DNA from: Methylotenera sp.
GTDB taxonomy: Bacteria > Pseudomonadota > Gammaproteobacteria > Burkholderiales > Methylophilaceae
Assembly (NCBI GenBank): GCA_030682715.1
Contig: JAUXNQ010000031.1
Coordinates: forward strand, 1 to 64,000
Direction: 5' to 3'
DNA: 64,000 nucleotides
Positions within the stretch are counted from its first letter, which is position 1, and each line of letters begins with the position of its first letter. The notes under the pieces were generated by a model. It searched no databases. It saw only the letters and a list, made by a program, of their open reading frames with translations, and had not been told where the DNA came from. Positions 28,573 to 38,513 of the stretch are shown here, in pieces. The translations under genes were made by a program, and so were the position numbers.

Positions 28573-29160
28573 TTATGTATACGTTAATTTCAATTCTAAA
28601 GCTGATAAATCATCAAATGTATTGAGGTTGATAAAAGCGTCAACGGCATCACTAAAATCGACTTCTGTGTAGCGTTGGCTTTTTTGCCAAGCGCTCACGC
28701 GACGCTCTCCGCTTGCTAAATATTCGGTTAGGCTAGGCAGCACGTTTTTTTTGCATAAACAAAATACCGGGTGTGTATTGCCTCCACTTGTGGCCACGGC
28801 AATATCTGCGTTGTTTTTAGTTAAGCTGGTCATTAAACGTTGCGCTAAATTTAGCGGCAGTAAAGGTGAGTCACAGGGTACGGTGAGTAGGTAGTCGTGT
28901 TTGGCGTGTTTTAAGCCTAAGCTAAAGCCTGCCAGTGGGCCAATAAAATCAGTATGCTCATCACAAAGTATAGGGTAGCCCAAGGCTTGGTATTGGTTAA
29001 TCTCGCGATTTGCATTGATGATTATTTCATCCACTTGCGGTTTTAAGCGCTCGATTACATGTTGGATCAGTGGCTTTTGTTGCAGTTGAACTAGGCCTTT
29101 ATCAACGCCGCCCATGCGGGTAGCGCGGCCACCTGCGAGAATAATCGCTGAAACTAGCAT
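28573..29160 (-). CDS. mobA: Molybdenum cofactor guanylyltransferase MobA
   Basis: A 195-residue nucleotidyltransferase that joins GMP to Mo-molybdopterin, giving the guanine dinucleotide cofactor used by formate dehydrogenase. The GTP-binding LAGGRATRMGGVDKGL is at the N-terminus, and VPCDSPLLP is the metal site. It starts at the last base of moaA (coupled). Its natural partners moeA and fds lie on either side of it once the CRISPR island is removed. Confidence 0.92.
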   Translation of the reverse strand: MLVSAIILAGGRATRMGGVDKGLVQLQQKPLIQHVIERLKPQVDEIIINANREINQYQALGYPILCDEHTDFIGPLAGFSLGLKHAKHDYLLTVPCDSPLLPLNLAQRLMTSLTKNNADIAVATSGGNTHPVFCLCKKNVLPSLTEYLASGERRVSAWQKSQRYTEVDFSDAVDAFINLNTFDDLSALELKLTYT

Positions 29161-30185
29161 TAGCCACCTGTATGCGACATAAATCTTACAACAGCAGGTT
29201 TTGCCCGTTGTAAATCAAAATCATGTCCTTTAGGTTTAATTGACATGCTGTCGATAATTGCTTGAATGAGTGGTTGGTCGTCGTTGGGGTTGTTGCGCAG
29301 AAGGGGCATTAAGTCAATTTTATCTTCCTGACCTAAGCATAAAAATAGCTCGCCTTTGCAGGTAATGCGCACACGGTTGCAAGCTTCACAAAAGTTGTGC
29401 GAGTGCGGTGAAATGAAGCCAATTTTTGTTTTACTGTTAGAAACTTGCCAGTAACGTGCTGGCCCGCCTGTGGACTCTGTGCTCGCAACAAGTGCGTACT
29501 TGCTTTGTAATATTTTTAAGGTTTCTGCATTGCTTACGAACGTGGCATCTCTTGCATGATTCACTTCACCAAGTGGCATTTCTTCAATAAATGAGATATC
29601 AATTTCTTGATTAATCGCGTAGTCCACTAATGTTTGTACTTCATCGTCGTTTATTCCGCGCATTAATACTGTGTTGAGCTTGATGTTGTCAAAACCAGCT
29701 TGCTTGGCTGTCTGTATGCCTCGCAGCACTTTATATAGTTCGCCAGTACGCGTAATTTTTTTAAAGCGGTCGCTATTTAAGCTGTCTAGGCTGATATTAA
29801 TTCGTTTAACGCCAGCTTGTTTTAAGTTGTTCGCTTGTTTTTCTAATTGGCTTCCGTTTGTAGTAAGTACTAACTCTTTTAGCGTTTCTAATTTGCCAAC
29901 TTCTTCAAATAGCCATAGGGCATTTTTGCGTACAAGTGGTTCGCCGCCAGTAATCCGTACCTTTGTTACCCCTAGGTTGACAAATACTTTTACTAGGCGT
30001 GCGCACTCTTCTAGGCTGAGTACTTCGTCGCGTGGCAAGAAAGTCATTTCTTCAGCCATACAATAAGTGCACCGAAAATCGCAACGATCAGTAATAGAAA
30101 GCCGAATGTAGTCTACTTGACGGCCAAATTGGTCAATTAGCTTATCGGGGTAATTAGGTGTTGAATCAGGCACTTTTTCAGTCAC
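29160..30185 (-). CDS. moaA: GTP 3',8-cyclase MoaA
   Basis: A 341-residue radical SAM enzyme catalysing the first step of molybdopterin synthesis. The N-terminal cluster is CDFRCTYC (Cys35, 39, 42). The C-terminal cluster is visible as CEACNRVRITCKGELFLC. The last residues are Gly-Gly, needed for activity. It diverges from the formate dehydrogenase operon across a short gap, so the two may share control. Confidence 0.95.
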   Translation of the reverse strand: MTEKVPDSTPNYPDKLIDQFGRQVDYIRLSITDRCDFRCTYCMAEEMTFLPRDEVLSLEECARLVKVFVNLGVTKVRITGGEPLVRKNALWLFEEVGKLETLKELVLTTNGSQLEKQANNLKQAGVKRINISLDSLNSDRFKKITRTGELYKVLRGIQTAKQAGFDNIKLNTVLMRGINDDEVQTLVDYAINQEIDISFIEEMPLGEVNHARDATFVSNAETLKILQSKYALVASTESTGGPARYWQVSNSKTKIGFISPHSHNFCEACNRVRITCKGELFLCLGQEDKIDLMPLLRNNPNDDQPLIQAIIDSMSIKPKGHDFDLQRAKPAVVRFMSHTGG

Positions 30186-30269
30186 AACTTGTCATAATGA
30201 GTAACATTTTACATGTATATTATAGTAGCATTATACAATTGTAATAATAGTCGTTTTGGAGACATTAGC

Positions 30270-30749
30270 TTGCTTGATTCAAACACACCACAAGATATCA
30301 ATACGGTAATTAGTCGTTTAATTGCCGAACACCAACATCGTCCTGGCGCACTGCTACCTTTGTTGCATGCTATTCAAGACAATATTGGTTATGTGCCTGA
30401 GGCTGCTTACCCACAAATTTCTAAAGCATTAGCTTTGTCTGTGGCAGAAGTGCATGGTGTAGTCACGTTTTATCACCATTTTAGAACGCATAAGCCTGGC
30501 CGTAATGTGATGCAAATTTGTCGAGCAGAATCATGTCAGGCAATGGGTAGTGAAGCATTGGAAGCGCATGCAAAAAAATGTATGAATATTGACTATCACC
30601 AAACCACAGAAGATAACGCGATTACGCTAGAGGCTGTGTATTGCTTAGGAAACTGTGCATTATCACCTTCTGTGATGATGAACGATGAGATTTATGGACG
30701 AGTGTCTCCATCTGATTTAGACGCATTGATTGCGGAGGCAAGAGCATGA
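30270..30749 (+). CDS. fdsG: NAD-linked formate dehydrogenase, gamma subunit
   Basis: A 159-residue NuoE-like [2Fe-2S] subunit. The four Cys ligands are in [10 protein letters not shown] and [10 protein letters not shown] place the start at TTG 30270, which has TTGGAGA eight bases upstream and gives the family's usual length; the upstream frame (MYIIVALYN) is not conserved-looking. Together with FdsB it passes electrons from formate to NAD+. It overlaps fdsB by four bases. Confidence 0.9.
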   Translation: MLDSNTPQDINTVISRLIAEHQHRPGALLPLLHAIQDNIGYVPEAAYPQISKALALSVAEVHGVVTFYHHFRTHKPGRNVMQICRAESCQAMGSEALEAHAKKCMNIDYHQTTEDNAITLEAVYCLGNCALSPSVMMNDEIYGRVSPSDLDALIAEARA

Positions 30750-32299
30750 GTACAAAAATATATATTCCGCGTGATTCTAGTGCTTTATCAGTGGGTGCTG
30801 AGAAAGTGGCCGTCGCTATTGCCACAGAGGCGAAAAGTCGTGGCTTGGATGTGGAAATCGTACGTAATGGCTCTCGCGGTCTTTACTGGCTTGAGACGAT
30901 GGTGGAAGTGTCAACTGCCAATGGTCGCGTTGCTTATGGCCCAGTCAAATTGAAAGATATACCTTCATTGTTTGATGCTGATTTTATCAACGCAAAGTCA
31001 CATGCTTTGTGTTTGGGCTTAACAGAAGAAATTGATTGGATCAAAAAGCAACAGCGTTTAACGTTTGCGCGTGTAGGGGTGACTGACCCAGTATCGTTAG
31101 ATGATTACATTGCTCATGATGGCTATAACGGTCTAAAAAATGCACTAAAGCTGACTGGTGCTGAAATTGTTAAAACAGTGACTGACTCAGGCCTTCGTGG
31201 TCGTGGCGGTGCTGCATTTCCTACGGGTATCAAGTGGAATACGGTGCTGGGCTGTGAGTCAGACCAGAAATACGTGGTTTGTAATGCGGATGAAGGTGAC
31301 TCAGGCACTTACTCTGACCGTATGATTATGGAAGGTGATCCTTTCGTACTAATCGAGGGGATGACGATTGCTGGTGTGGCTGTAGGCGCAACACAAGGCT
31401 ATATTTATCTACGCTCAGAATATCCACATGCATTGGTTGCACTTAATCAAGCGATTGAAGCCGCAAATAAAGCAGGCTATTTGGGTGATAATGTGTTGGG
31501 TAGCGGGAAGGCTTTCCATCTGGAAGTGCGTCGCGCTGCGGGTGCTTATGTCTGTGGTGAAGAAACTTCATTGTTAGAAAGTTTAGAAGGTAAACGCGGT
31601 TTGGTTCGCTTTAAACCACCACTGCCAGCGATCGAGGGTTTATTCGGCAAACCAACTGTAGTAAATAATGTAATTTCACTGGCTTCTGTGCCTATTATTT
31701 TAGATAAAGGTGCTCAATTTTATGCTGACTATGGCATGGGTCGTTCACGCGGCACATTGCCAATTCAACTTGCTGGTAATCTTAAACACAATGGCCTCGT
31801 AGAGTTAGCATTTGGTGCCACCTTGCGTGAGCTGTTGTATGACTTTGGTGGCGGCTCAGCGACTGGTAAGCCTATCCGTGCAGTGCAGGTTGGCGGACCT
31901 TTAGGTGCATTTTTACCTGAAAGCCAGTTTGATACGCCTTTAGACTATGAAGAGTTCACCAAAATTTGGGCGGTGCTTGGTCACGGCGGTATCGTGGCAT
32001 TTGATGACACGGTTGATATGTTAAAAATGGCACGTTATGCATTTGAGTTCTGTGCGGTTGAGTCTTGTGGTAAATGTACCCCTTGCCGCATTGGCTCAAC
32101 ACGTGGCGTTGAAGTGATTGATAAAATCAGATCAGGTAAAGACCACGCAAAAAATATTGAATTAGTACGAGATTTAAGTGACACCATGCTAAATGGCTCA
32201 TTGTGCGCACTTGGCGGCATGACCCCTTATCCTGTACTTAGCGCACTAAATCACTTCCCGCAAGACTTTGGACTACCTGCTGAAACGCAAGCAGGTTAG
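30746..32299 (+). CDS. fdsB: NAD-linked formate dehydrogenase, beta subunit
   Basis: A 517-residue NuoF-like subunit carrying FMN, the NAD site and one [4Fe-4S]. An N-terminal thioredoxin-like part (residues 1-115) precedes [16 protein letters not shown] (NADH site) and [27 protein letters not shown] is the cluster. All motifs are present. Last step in methanol oxidation: formate to CO2 with NADH. Confidence 0.95.
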   Translation: MSTKIYIPRDSSALSVGAEKVAVAIATEAKSRGLDVEIVRNGSRGLYWLETMVEVSTANGRVAYGPVKLKDIPSLFDADFINAKSHALCLGLTEEIDWIKKQQRLTFARVGVTDPVSLDDYIAHDGYNGLKNALKLTGAEIVKTVTDSGLRGRGGAAFPTGIKWNTVLGCESDQKYVVCNADEGDSGTYSDRMIMEGDPFVLIEGMTIAGVAVGATQGYIYLRSEYPHALVALNQAIEAANKAGYLGDNVLGSGKAFHLEVRRAAGAYVCGEETSLLESLEGKRGLVRFKPPLPAIEGLFGKPTVVNNVISLASVPIILDKGAQFYADYGMGRSRGTLPIQLAGNLKHNGLVELAFGATLRELLYDFGGGSATGKPIRAVQVGGPLGAFLPESQFDTPLDYEEFTKIWAVLGHGGIVAFDDTVDMLKMARYAFEFCAVESCGKCTPCRIGSTRGVEVIDKIRSGKDHAKNIELVRDLSDTMLNGSLCALGGMTPYPVLSALNHFPQDFGLPAETQAG

Positions 32300-32308
32300 G
32301 AGAAAACA

Positions 32309-35173
32309 ATGGACGAAATCAAATACAACCCGAACATCGATTACGGTACGCCTTCAAGTCAGTCAGCTAAGCAAGTGACACTGACGATTGATGATAGAGA
32401 GATTACAGTGCCAGATGGCGTTTCTATCATGCACGCAGCGGCAGTCGCTGGCGTGATGGTGCCTAAATTATGTGCAACAGACAGCTTAGAGCCTTTTGGT
32501 TCATGTCGCTTATGTTTGGTGGAGGTGGAAGGCCGCCGTGGTTATCCAGCATCATGTACAACCCCTGTGGCAGAAGGCATTAAAGTTCACACACAGACGC
32601 CTAAGCTTGCTGATATTCGTCGCGGCACAATGGAGCTTTACATTTCAGACCATCCGCTTGATTGCTTAACCTGTGCAACCAATGGTGATTGCGAGCTGCA
32701 AGATATGGCTGGCGCGGTTGGCCTGCGTGAAGTGCGTTATGGCTATGATGGTGAGAATCATTTAGCGTCAGTCAAAGATGAAAGTAACCCGTATTTTACG
32801 TTTGATCCAAGTAAATGTATTGTTTGCTCACGTTGCGTACGTGCTTGCGAGGAAACACAAGGTACGTTTGCGCTGACAATTTCAGGACGTGGTTTTGAAT
32901 CTAAGGTTTCAGCAGGTAATAAGAGCTTCTTAGATTCAGAATGTGTTTCTTGTGGTGCTTGTGTACAAGCTTGCCCGACAGCAACGCTGATAGAAAAAAC
33001 AGTGATTGAAGCTGGCACGCCAGAGCATAGCGTTACAACAACCTGTGCATATTGTGGTGTAGGTTGTAGCTTTGATGCTGAAATGAAAGGCGAAGAAGTG
33101 GTTCGCATGACGCCAACTAAAAATGGCGGCGCTAATCATGGTCACTCATGTGTAAAAGGCCGATTTGCATGGGGCTATGCAACCCATAAAGACCGTATCA
33201 CAACACCAATGATACGTAAGAGTATTAAAGACCCTTGGCAACAAGTGAGTTGGGATGAGGCTTTTAGTTACGCGGCAAGCGAGCTAACACGTATTCAGAA
33301 ACAATATGGTAGCGATGCAATTGGTGGTATTACCTCTTCACGCTGTACCAATGAAGAAGTGTACGTCACGCAAAAACTGATTCGCGCTGTATTTGGTGTG
33401 AACAACGTAGATACTTGTGCTCGTGTTTGCCACAGCCCAACAGGCTACGGTTTAAAACAAACCTTGGGTGAATCTGCTGGTACGCAAACATTTGATTCAG
33501 TGATGCATTCTGATGTGATTTTCATTATTGGTGCTAACCCAACAGATGGTCACCCAGTGTTTGCTTCGCAAATGAAACGTCGTTTACGTGAAGGCGCAAA
33601 ACTCATTATTGCTGACCCGCGTGAAATTGACTTGGTTGCAAACTCCCCACATATTCGTGCCGATTACCACCTCAAATTACGTCCAGGTACTAACGTTGCA
33701 TTAATTTCAGCATTAGCACATGTCATCGTGACTGAAGGATTAGTTCAGGAAACGTTTGTTAAAGAGCGTTGCGAGTGGGATTCATTCGTAGAGTGGCGTG
33801 ATTTCGTTGCTAAACCTGAAAATTCACCTGAAGCCTTAGCTGCTGAGTTAGGGGTAGATGCAGAGCTGATTCGCTCCGCTGCAAGATTATATGCAACAGG
33901 TGGTGATGCTGCGATTTACTATGGTCTTGGTGTGACAGAACATAGTCAGGGTTCTACTACAGTCATGGGTATTGCTAACTTGGCAATGGCAACTGCTAAC
34001 ATCGGTCGTGAAGGTGTAGGCGTTAACCCATTACGCGGTCAAAACAACGTACAAGGTTCATGTGATATGGGTTCAATGCCGCATGAGTTCCCAGGTTACC
34101 GTCACGTAGCAGATGATGCGACACGCGCATTGTTTGAAACAGCTTGGGGTAGACCGCTAAGCAAAGAGCCTGGCTTGCGTATTCCAAATATGTTAGACGA
34201 AGCTGGAGAAGGTAACTTCAAAGGGCTATATTGTGTAGGTGAGGATATTGTTCAGTCAGACCCTAATACACAGCATGTGACTCACGCTTTAGAAAATATG
34301 GAGTGCGTGATTGTTCAAGATTTGTTCTTGAATGAAACAGCAATGTTCGCGCACGTGTTCTTCCCTGGTGCTTCATTCTTAGAGAAAAATGGCACATTTA
34401 CCAATGCTGAGCGCCGTATTTCACCTGTGCGCAGAGTAATGCGTCCAAAAAATGGATATGAAGATTGGGAAGTTACCACTAAATTATCTGAAGCATTAGG
34501 TTACCCAATGCAATACAGCCATGCCTCAGAAATTATGGATGAGATTGCAGCGTTAACACCTACGTTCCATGGCGTAAGCTTCAAAAAACTAGATGAAATG
34601 GGTAGCGTGCAGTGGCCATGTGATGATGAGCATCCAAATGGAACACCGATTATGCATATTGATGAGTTTGTGCGAGGTAAAGGAAAGTTCTTTGTGACGC
34701 AATACGTACCAACGACTGAAAAAGTGAATGCAAAATTCCCGTTGATACTAACAACCGGTCGTATTTTGTCTCAATACAATGTTGGCGCACAAACACGCAG
34801 AACTCATAACACTGCATGGCATCCTGAAGATCTCCTTGAGATTCATCCGCATGATGCAGAAGAACGCGGAGTTAAAGAGGGTGACTGGGTGGGTATTGCT
34901 AGCCGTGCAGGTGAAACCGTACTCCGCGCTAAAATTACTGAGCGTGTACAAGTTGGGGTGGTTTATACAACGTTCCATCATCCTGAGTCTGGTGCAAACG
35001 TAATCACTACTGACAATTCTGATTGGGCAACTAACTGTCCTGAATTCAAAGTAACCGCGGTTCAGGTATCAAGAGTGAGTCAGTTATCAGATTGGCAAAA
35101 ACATTACAAAACATTTAGTGAAGCACAAATTGCTTTTGCGGGTAAAAAAGCAGAAGCTGCAAAAGTTAGCTAG
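32309..35173 (+). CDS. fdsA: NAD-linked formate dehydrogenase, alpha (catalytic) subunit
   Basis: A 954-residue molybdo-enzyme. An N-terminal NuoG-like part holds a [2Fe-2S] (CRLCLVEVEG), a His-Cys3 cluster (DHPLDCLTC) and two [4Fe-4S] (CIVCSRCVRAC and CVSCGACVQAC). A further cluster (CAYCGVGC) leads the bis-MGD domain. The active-site Cys is in ARVCHSPTGYG. It is cytoplasmic and uses Mo or W. The operon order G-B-A-C-D is that of soluble FDS-type enzymes. Confidence 0.95.
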   Translation: MDEIKYNPNIDYGTPSSQSAKQVTLTIDDREITVPDGVSIMHAAAVAGVMVPKLCATDSLEPFGSCRLCLVEVEGRRGYPASCTTPVAEGIKVHTQTPKLADIRRGTMELYISDHPLDCLTCATNGDCELQDMAGAVGLREVRYGYDGENHLASVKDESNPYFTFDPSKCIVCSRCVRACEETQGTFALTISGRGFESKVSAGNKSFLDSECVSCGACVQACPTATLIEKTVIEAGTPEHSVTTTCAYCGVGCSFDAEMKGEEVVRMTPTKNGGANHGHSCVKGRFAWGYATHKDRITTPMIRKSIKDPWQQVSWDEAFSYAASELTRIQKQYGSDAIGGITSSRCTNEEVYVTQKLIRAVFGVNNVDTCARVCHSPTGYGLKQTLGESAGTQTFDSVMHSDVIFIIGANPTDGHPVFASQMKRRLREGAKLIIADPREIDLVANSPHIRADYHLKLRPGTNVALISALAHVIVTEGLVQETFVKERCEWDSFVEWRDFVAKPENSPEALAAELGVDAELIRSAARLYATGGDAAIYYGLGVTEHSQGSTTVMGIANLAMATANIGREGVGVNPLRGQNNVQGSCDMGSMPHEFPGYRHVADDATRALFETAWGRPLSKEPGLRIPNMLDEAGEGNFKGLYCVGEDIVQSDPNTQHVTHALENMECVIVQDLFLNETAMFAHVFFPGASFLEKNGTFTNAERRISPVRRVMRPKNGYEDWEVTTKLSEALGYPMQYSHASEIMDEIAALTPTFHGVSFKKLDEMGSVQWPCDDEHPNGTPIMHIDEFVRGKGKFFVTQYVPTTEKVNAKFPLILTTGRILSQYNVGAQTRRTHNTAWHPEDLLEIHPHDAEERGVKEGDWVGIASRAGETVLRAKITERVQVGVVYTTFHHPESGANVITTDNSDWATNCPEFKVTAVQVSRVSQLSDWQKHYKTFSEAQIAFAGKKAEAAKVS

Positions 35174-35182
35174 GAGTTTAGG

Positions 35183-36004
35183 CTGTCTTTAATATTAGAT
35201 GCATCTACCAGTAAATTCGAGGTTGAGCAGTGGCAGGATGGAATGCTACAACTAGCCTTGGATTGTTTGGCAGAAGAAACGCCAGTTGCATTAGTTTATA
35301 ACGGTGTTTCTCATGCTGTCATGTTAGCAACAGCCCAAGACCTTGATGATTTTGCATTGGGTTTTTCGCTATCTGAAGGCGTTGTAGACAATGCTAGCGA
35401 GCTATACGATATTGATGTTCAAGTGCGGGATAATGGTATTGAGTTGCATTGTGAAATAGCAACCGAGCGTTTTGTACGGCTTAAAGAACGTCGCCGCACA
35501 TTAGCAGGCAGGACTGGTTGTGGTTTGTGTGGTGCAGAAAGTTTGGCTCAGGCCGTACGTTATCCTCAGCGCTTAATGTCTCAATCTGTATTTGCTGCGG
35601 CTAATATTATGCGTGCTTTACAGTCAATGCAAGCAAGGCAGGTGTTGCAACAACAAACAGGCGCAACGCATGCCAGTGCATATGCCTTAGCTGATGGCAC
35701 GTTAAGTATTGTGCGTGAAGATGTTGGCCGACATAACGCCCTAGATAAGCTTGTGGGTGCGCTAGCGAAAAGTAATGCTGAATCCGAGCTTGCTCGAGAT
35801 GGTTTTATTATCACCACGAGTCGCGCTAGTTTTGAAATGGTTCAGAAAGCAGCCAGTGCAGGCGTCAGTTTGTTGGTTGCCGTGTCAGCCCCCACTGGGT
35901 TAGCTGTACGTGTGGCAAAGGAATGTGGCTTAACTTTACTTGGTTTTGCACGAGAGAATCGATATGTGGTATATAGTCACGGCGAAAGAATTTTGAAACA
36001 ATAA
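35183..36004 (+). CDS. fdhD: Formate dehydrogenase sulfurtransferase FdhD/FdsC
   Basis: A 273-residue chaperone that passes sulfur from IscS to the molybdenum centre of formate dehydrogenase. The TGCGLCGAE loop holds the essential Cys pair. The first ATG (35243) would cut off the conserved FEVEQWQDG region, which continues in frame upstream to CTG 35183, six bases after TAGGAG. I therefore propose a CTG start; no ATG, GTG or TTG lies in that stretch. Confidence 0.88.
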   Translation: MSLILDASTSKFEVEQWQDGMLQLALDCLAEETPVALVYNGVSHAVMLATAQDLDDFALGFSLSEGVVDNASELYDIDVQVRDNGIELHCEIATERFVRLKERRRTLAGRTGCGLCGAESLAQAVRYPQRLMSQSVFAAANIMRALQSMQARQVLQQQTGATHASAYALADGTLSIVREDVGRHNALDKLVGALAKSNAESELARDGFIITTSRASFEMVQKAASAGVSLLVAVSAPTGLAVRVAKECGLTLLGFARENRYVVYSHGERILKQ

Positions 36005-36025
36005 GAGATAGAGAAGTTAGAGTAT

Positions 36026-36244
36026 ATGGATATCCAACGTTTAATTTCAATGGCAAATCAGATTGGTGACTTTTATGAGTCCTACCCAAACCAGAGTCAC
36101 GCTCAAGAAGATATTGCTGGGCACCTCAATCGTTTTTGGGCGCTACCTATGCGTAAGCAAATTGCAGAGTATGTGAATGTTCAGGGTGGCGAGGGTTTGC
36201 ATCAAAAGGTACAGACCGCAATAAAAACACACTTACAGTTATAA
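36026..36244 (+). CDS. fdsD: Formate dehydrogenase delta subunit
   Basis: A 72-residue protein of the FdsD family (MDIQRLISMANQIGDFY, HLNRFWALPMRKQI), a small subunit found last in soluble formate dehydrogenase operons and needed for full activity. It lies 21 bases after fdhD. Confidence 0.9.
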   Translation: MDIQRLISMANQIGDFYESYPNQSHAQEDIAGHLNRFWALPMRKQIAEYVNVQGGEGLHQKVQTAIKTHLQL

Positions 36245-36328
36245 ATACTTCGGCAGTTATAAATACTTCGGTATGAGTCGACTTGGCATTCATCAAAAAC
36301 TGCTTTCATAAGTAAGCGGTTTTTGATA
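36237..36328 (+). terminator. Tandem repeat then terminator closing the fds operon
   Basis: AGTTATAAATACTTCGG occurs twice in tandem (36237-36270). A hairpin ATCAAAAACTGCTT / AAGCGGTTTTTGAT follows at 36292-36327 and can stop transcription from both sides, since the next gene is convergent. Confidence 0.75.
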
Positions 36329-36356
36329 TGTGGTAGCAATCTCTATTTTTTCTTAA

Positions 36357-38006
36357 TTACTGGCGTTGATAAAGCCTAAAGCTTTCTTTTCTGTCTGCAG
36401 ATCTCTTTCCTTGCCAAATTAACTTCCAGTCATCACCAGGTTGCATTCTAGTTAATCCTCTTTCATCTTGAATCAGATAAAAGTTGCAGTTAGCTGATTC
36501 AGCGCTACCGAGATGCTCTAGTTTAATGTTGGTATAGTAGTGTAATAGTAGTCCTTGAGATTGCCCAACATTAAGGCTATTAATGCAAGAGGTGTTGCTA
36601 GGTATAGATGCTTGCATGCTCTTAAATACTGGCATATAGCTTTTGGCACTATCAATCCAAGGTAGCCATAGTGTCATCAGTAAACCCCATCCAAACGTCA
36701 TGCCTACAGCCCAGTTTGTCACTGCAGCGCGGTTGCTTTGTCTGGCTCTGACACATGTAAAAATCCAGATGCTGGTAATAATGACAGCAAGTACTAGGCT
36801 AATAATGTTTAGATTAGCATTCTCCGCGCCAGATAAGAACTGCATACGTTCTTTAATTTTGCTGGGGTAACCTACCATCATTGCAAACCAGCCAAGCCAG
36901 ATCAGTGAGCCAGCTAACGCAAATAAGGAAATACCAAACCAGTTGAGGGCTGATGCAGCACCGCGTTTGAGATGGTCAACACTCCCAGCACCTAGTGCAA
37001 CTAGCGGCAAGAGCAGCGTTAGTGCATTAATGTCTTTGTTGTCGGCGCCAGCACCTAATAAAATTAAGCTACAAACAAAGAAAACAATCATAAGTTGGAA
37101 TCTGGGCTTACTAAGCAACTGGAGGCGATAACGCCATAGACTCCATAATGCCAATGGTAATGCAGGCCAAGCATACCAGATTAATATTTTAAAGAAGTAC
37201 GTGTAGTGATCATGCTTGAAACTGCCAAACTCGGCATTGAGCCATGCGGTGCATAGATCAGGGAAATATAATGCAAAAGGTACTAGCCACAAAGCAACGA
37301 GAGGTGTTGCAACTAAAAGTGCTGTGCTGAGGAAAATAGCAAAACTTTTTGTGCGCCAGTTGCTAAGTAATAGTCCTAAAACTAGCCCCGTAACTATCAA
37401 GATTAGTGCTGGTAGTAATCCCTTGGTTAAGAGCCCAGTTGCTATTGCTGCCCCCATTAAAATGCTTGCTCTCCATGGTCTGCGCTTGCTGAGTGCAAAG
37501 GCATAAAAGCCTGTTGCAGTGCTTGCTAGTGCAGCAACTTCAGCATTAAGGCTATGAGCATTTAAAATAAGACCGATAGTGCCTATCATGATGAATGTTG
37601 CATAACGACCTACACCGCGAGCCCATAATTCGCGGCCAGCCATCCCTACCATCAATAGTGTAATAGACATCCACAGTGCGTTGATGAGGCGGGCGCCATC
37701 ATGCATATCTACTAATGGGCTGAATAGCTTAGCGCTGGCAGCGGCAGTGAGATGATAGAGCGGAGGTAAATCTAGAAGTGTTTGGTTGGTAGCCAAAGGC
37801 GCTATTAAATGACCATTATCTAGAATATCTTTAATGATGCTGATACTGGTTGTTTCTAGGGGTTTCCATGGGGTGTGACCAATAAGACCAAGAAATATCC
37901 AAATAATAGATAAAAGGATAAGTAGTTGTGATTTTGCGTTCTCACCTATGTGCGCGCGAGGCGTGGACATGTTGCCTTGCCAGTCATGATCAAGTTGGAA
38001 GCGCAT
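36357..38006 (-). CDS. Membrane glycosyltransferase, ArnT/PMT-like
   Basis: A 549-residue protein with 11-12 TM segments and a first periplasmic loop (LIGHTPWKPLETTSISIIKDIL, read in parts) typical of ArnT/PMT family enzymes (GT-C fold, dolichyl- or undecaprenyl-phosphate sugar donors). The substrate is not predictable. Start is ATG 38006 or ATG 37970 (MSTPRAHIG, AAGG upstream). It is a single gene between the fds operon and rpmE2. Confidence 0.75.
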   Translation of the reverse strand: MRFQLDHDWQGNMSTPRAHIGENAKSQLLILLSIIWIFLGLIGHTPWKPLETTSISIIKDILDNGHLIAPLATNQTLLDLPPLYHLTAAASAKLFSPLVDMHDGARLINALWMSITLLMVGMAGRELWARGVGRYATFIMIGTIGLILNAHSLNAEVAALASTATGFYAFALSKRRPWRASILMGAAIATGLLTKGLLPALILIVTGLVLGLLLSNWRTKSFAIFLSTALLVATPLVALWLVPFALYFPDLCTAWLNAEFGSFKHDHYTYFFKILIWYAWPALPLALWSLWRYRLQLLSKPRFQLMIVFFVCSLILLGAGADNKDINALTLLLPLVALGAGSVDHLKRGAASALNWFGISLFALAGSLIWLGWFAMMVGYPSKIKERMQFLSGAENANLNIISLVLAVIITSIWIFTCVRARQSNRAAVTNWAVGMTFGWGLLMTLWLPWIDSAKSYMPVFKSMQASIPSNTSCINSLNVGQSQGLLLHYYTNIKLEHLGSAESANCNFYLIQDERGLTRMQPGDDWKLIWQGKRSADRKESFRLYQRQ

Positions 38007-38088
38007 ATTGATTAGCTCTGTCTCTGCATCATTGAAGTGTACTCATTTTATATGAGCAATAAGGTTGGATAAGCGTAATACTAAAACA

Positions 38089-38118
38089 AAAGGCAGCCTA
38101 AGCTGCCTTTTGATGAAC
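38089..38118 (-). terminator. Terminator after rpmE2
   Basis: CAAAAGGCAGC and GCTGCCTTTTG pair around CTAA, giving an 11-bp stem with A/T flanks downstream of the minus-strand rpmE2 gene. Confidence 0.8.
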
Positions 38119-38150
38119 GATAGTCTGCAGGCAGCTTCGTAACTTTTGAA

Positions 38151-38393
38151 TTACATACCGTATTTTTTACGGAATTTATCAACACGGCCAGCCGTATCAA
38201 GAATCATTTGTTTACCAGTGTAGAACGGGTGTGATTTTGAAGAAACCTCAATTTTAACTAATGGGTACTCTTTACCATCAGTCCACTTAATTGTATCTCT
38301 CGCATGGATAGTAGAGCGAGTTAAAAAAGTAAAGTCAGCACCAATGTCTTGAAACACAACTTCACGGTATTCTGGATGAATTCCATCTTTCAT
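38151..38393 (-). CDS. rpmE2: Ribosomal protein L31 type B
   Basis: An 80-residue large-subunit protein ([20 protein letters not shown], then HPFYTGKQ and [12 protein letters not shown]). It lacks the CxxC zinc ligands of type A L31, so it is the zinc-independent form. Its position next to rho is common in proteobacteria. Confidence 0.93.
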   Translation of the reverse strand: MKDGIHPEYREVVFQDIGADFTFLTRSTIHARDTIKWTDGKEYPLVKIEVSSKSHPFYTGKQMILDTAGRVDKFRKKYGM

Positions 38394-38513
38394 AATAATA
38401 GCCTCTTATTGATTGCCGAATGATACGGCATATGTTGCAAATTTTTTGCGTTAACTCAGCATTATATTTACATTGCTGAAGCTATGCAAGAAAAATTGTT
38501 TGGTGTAAAGGGG

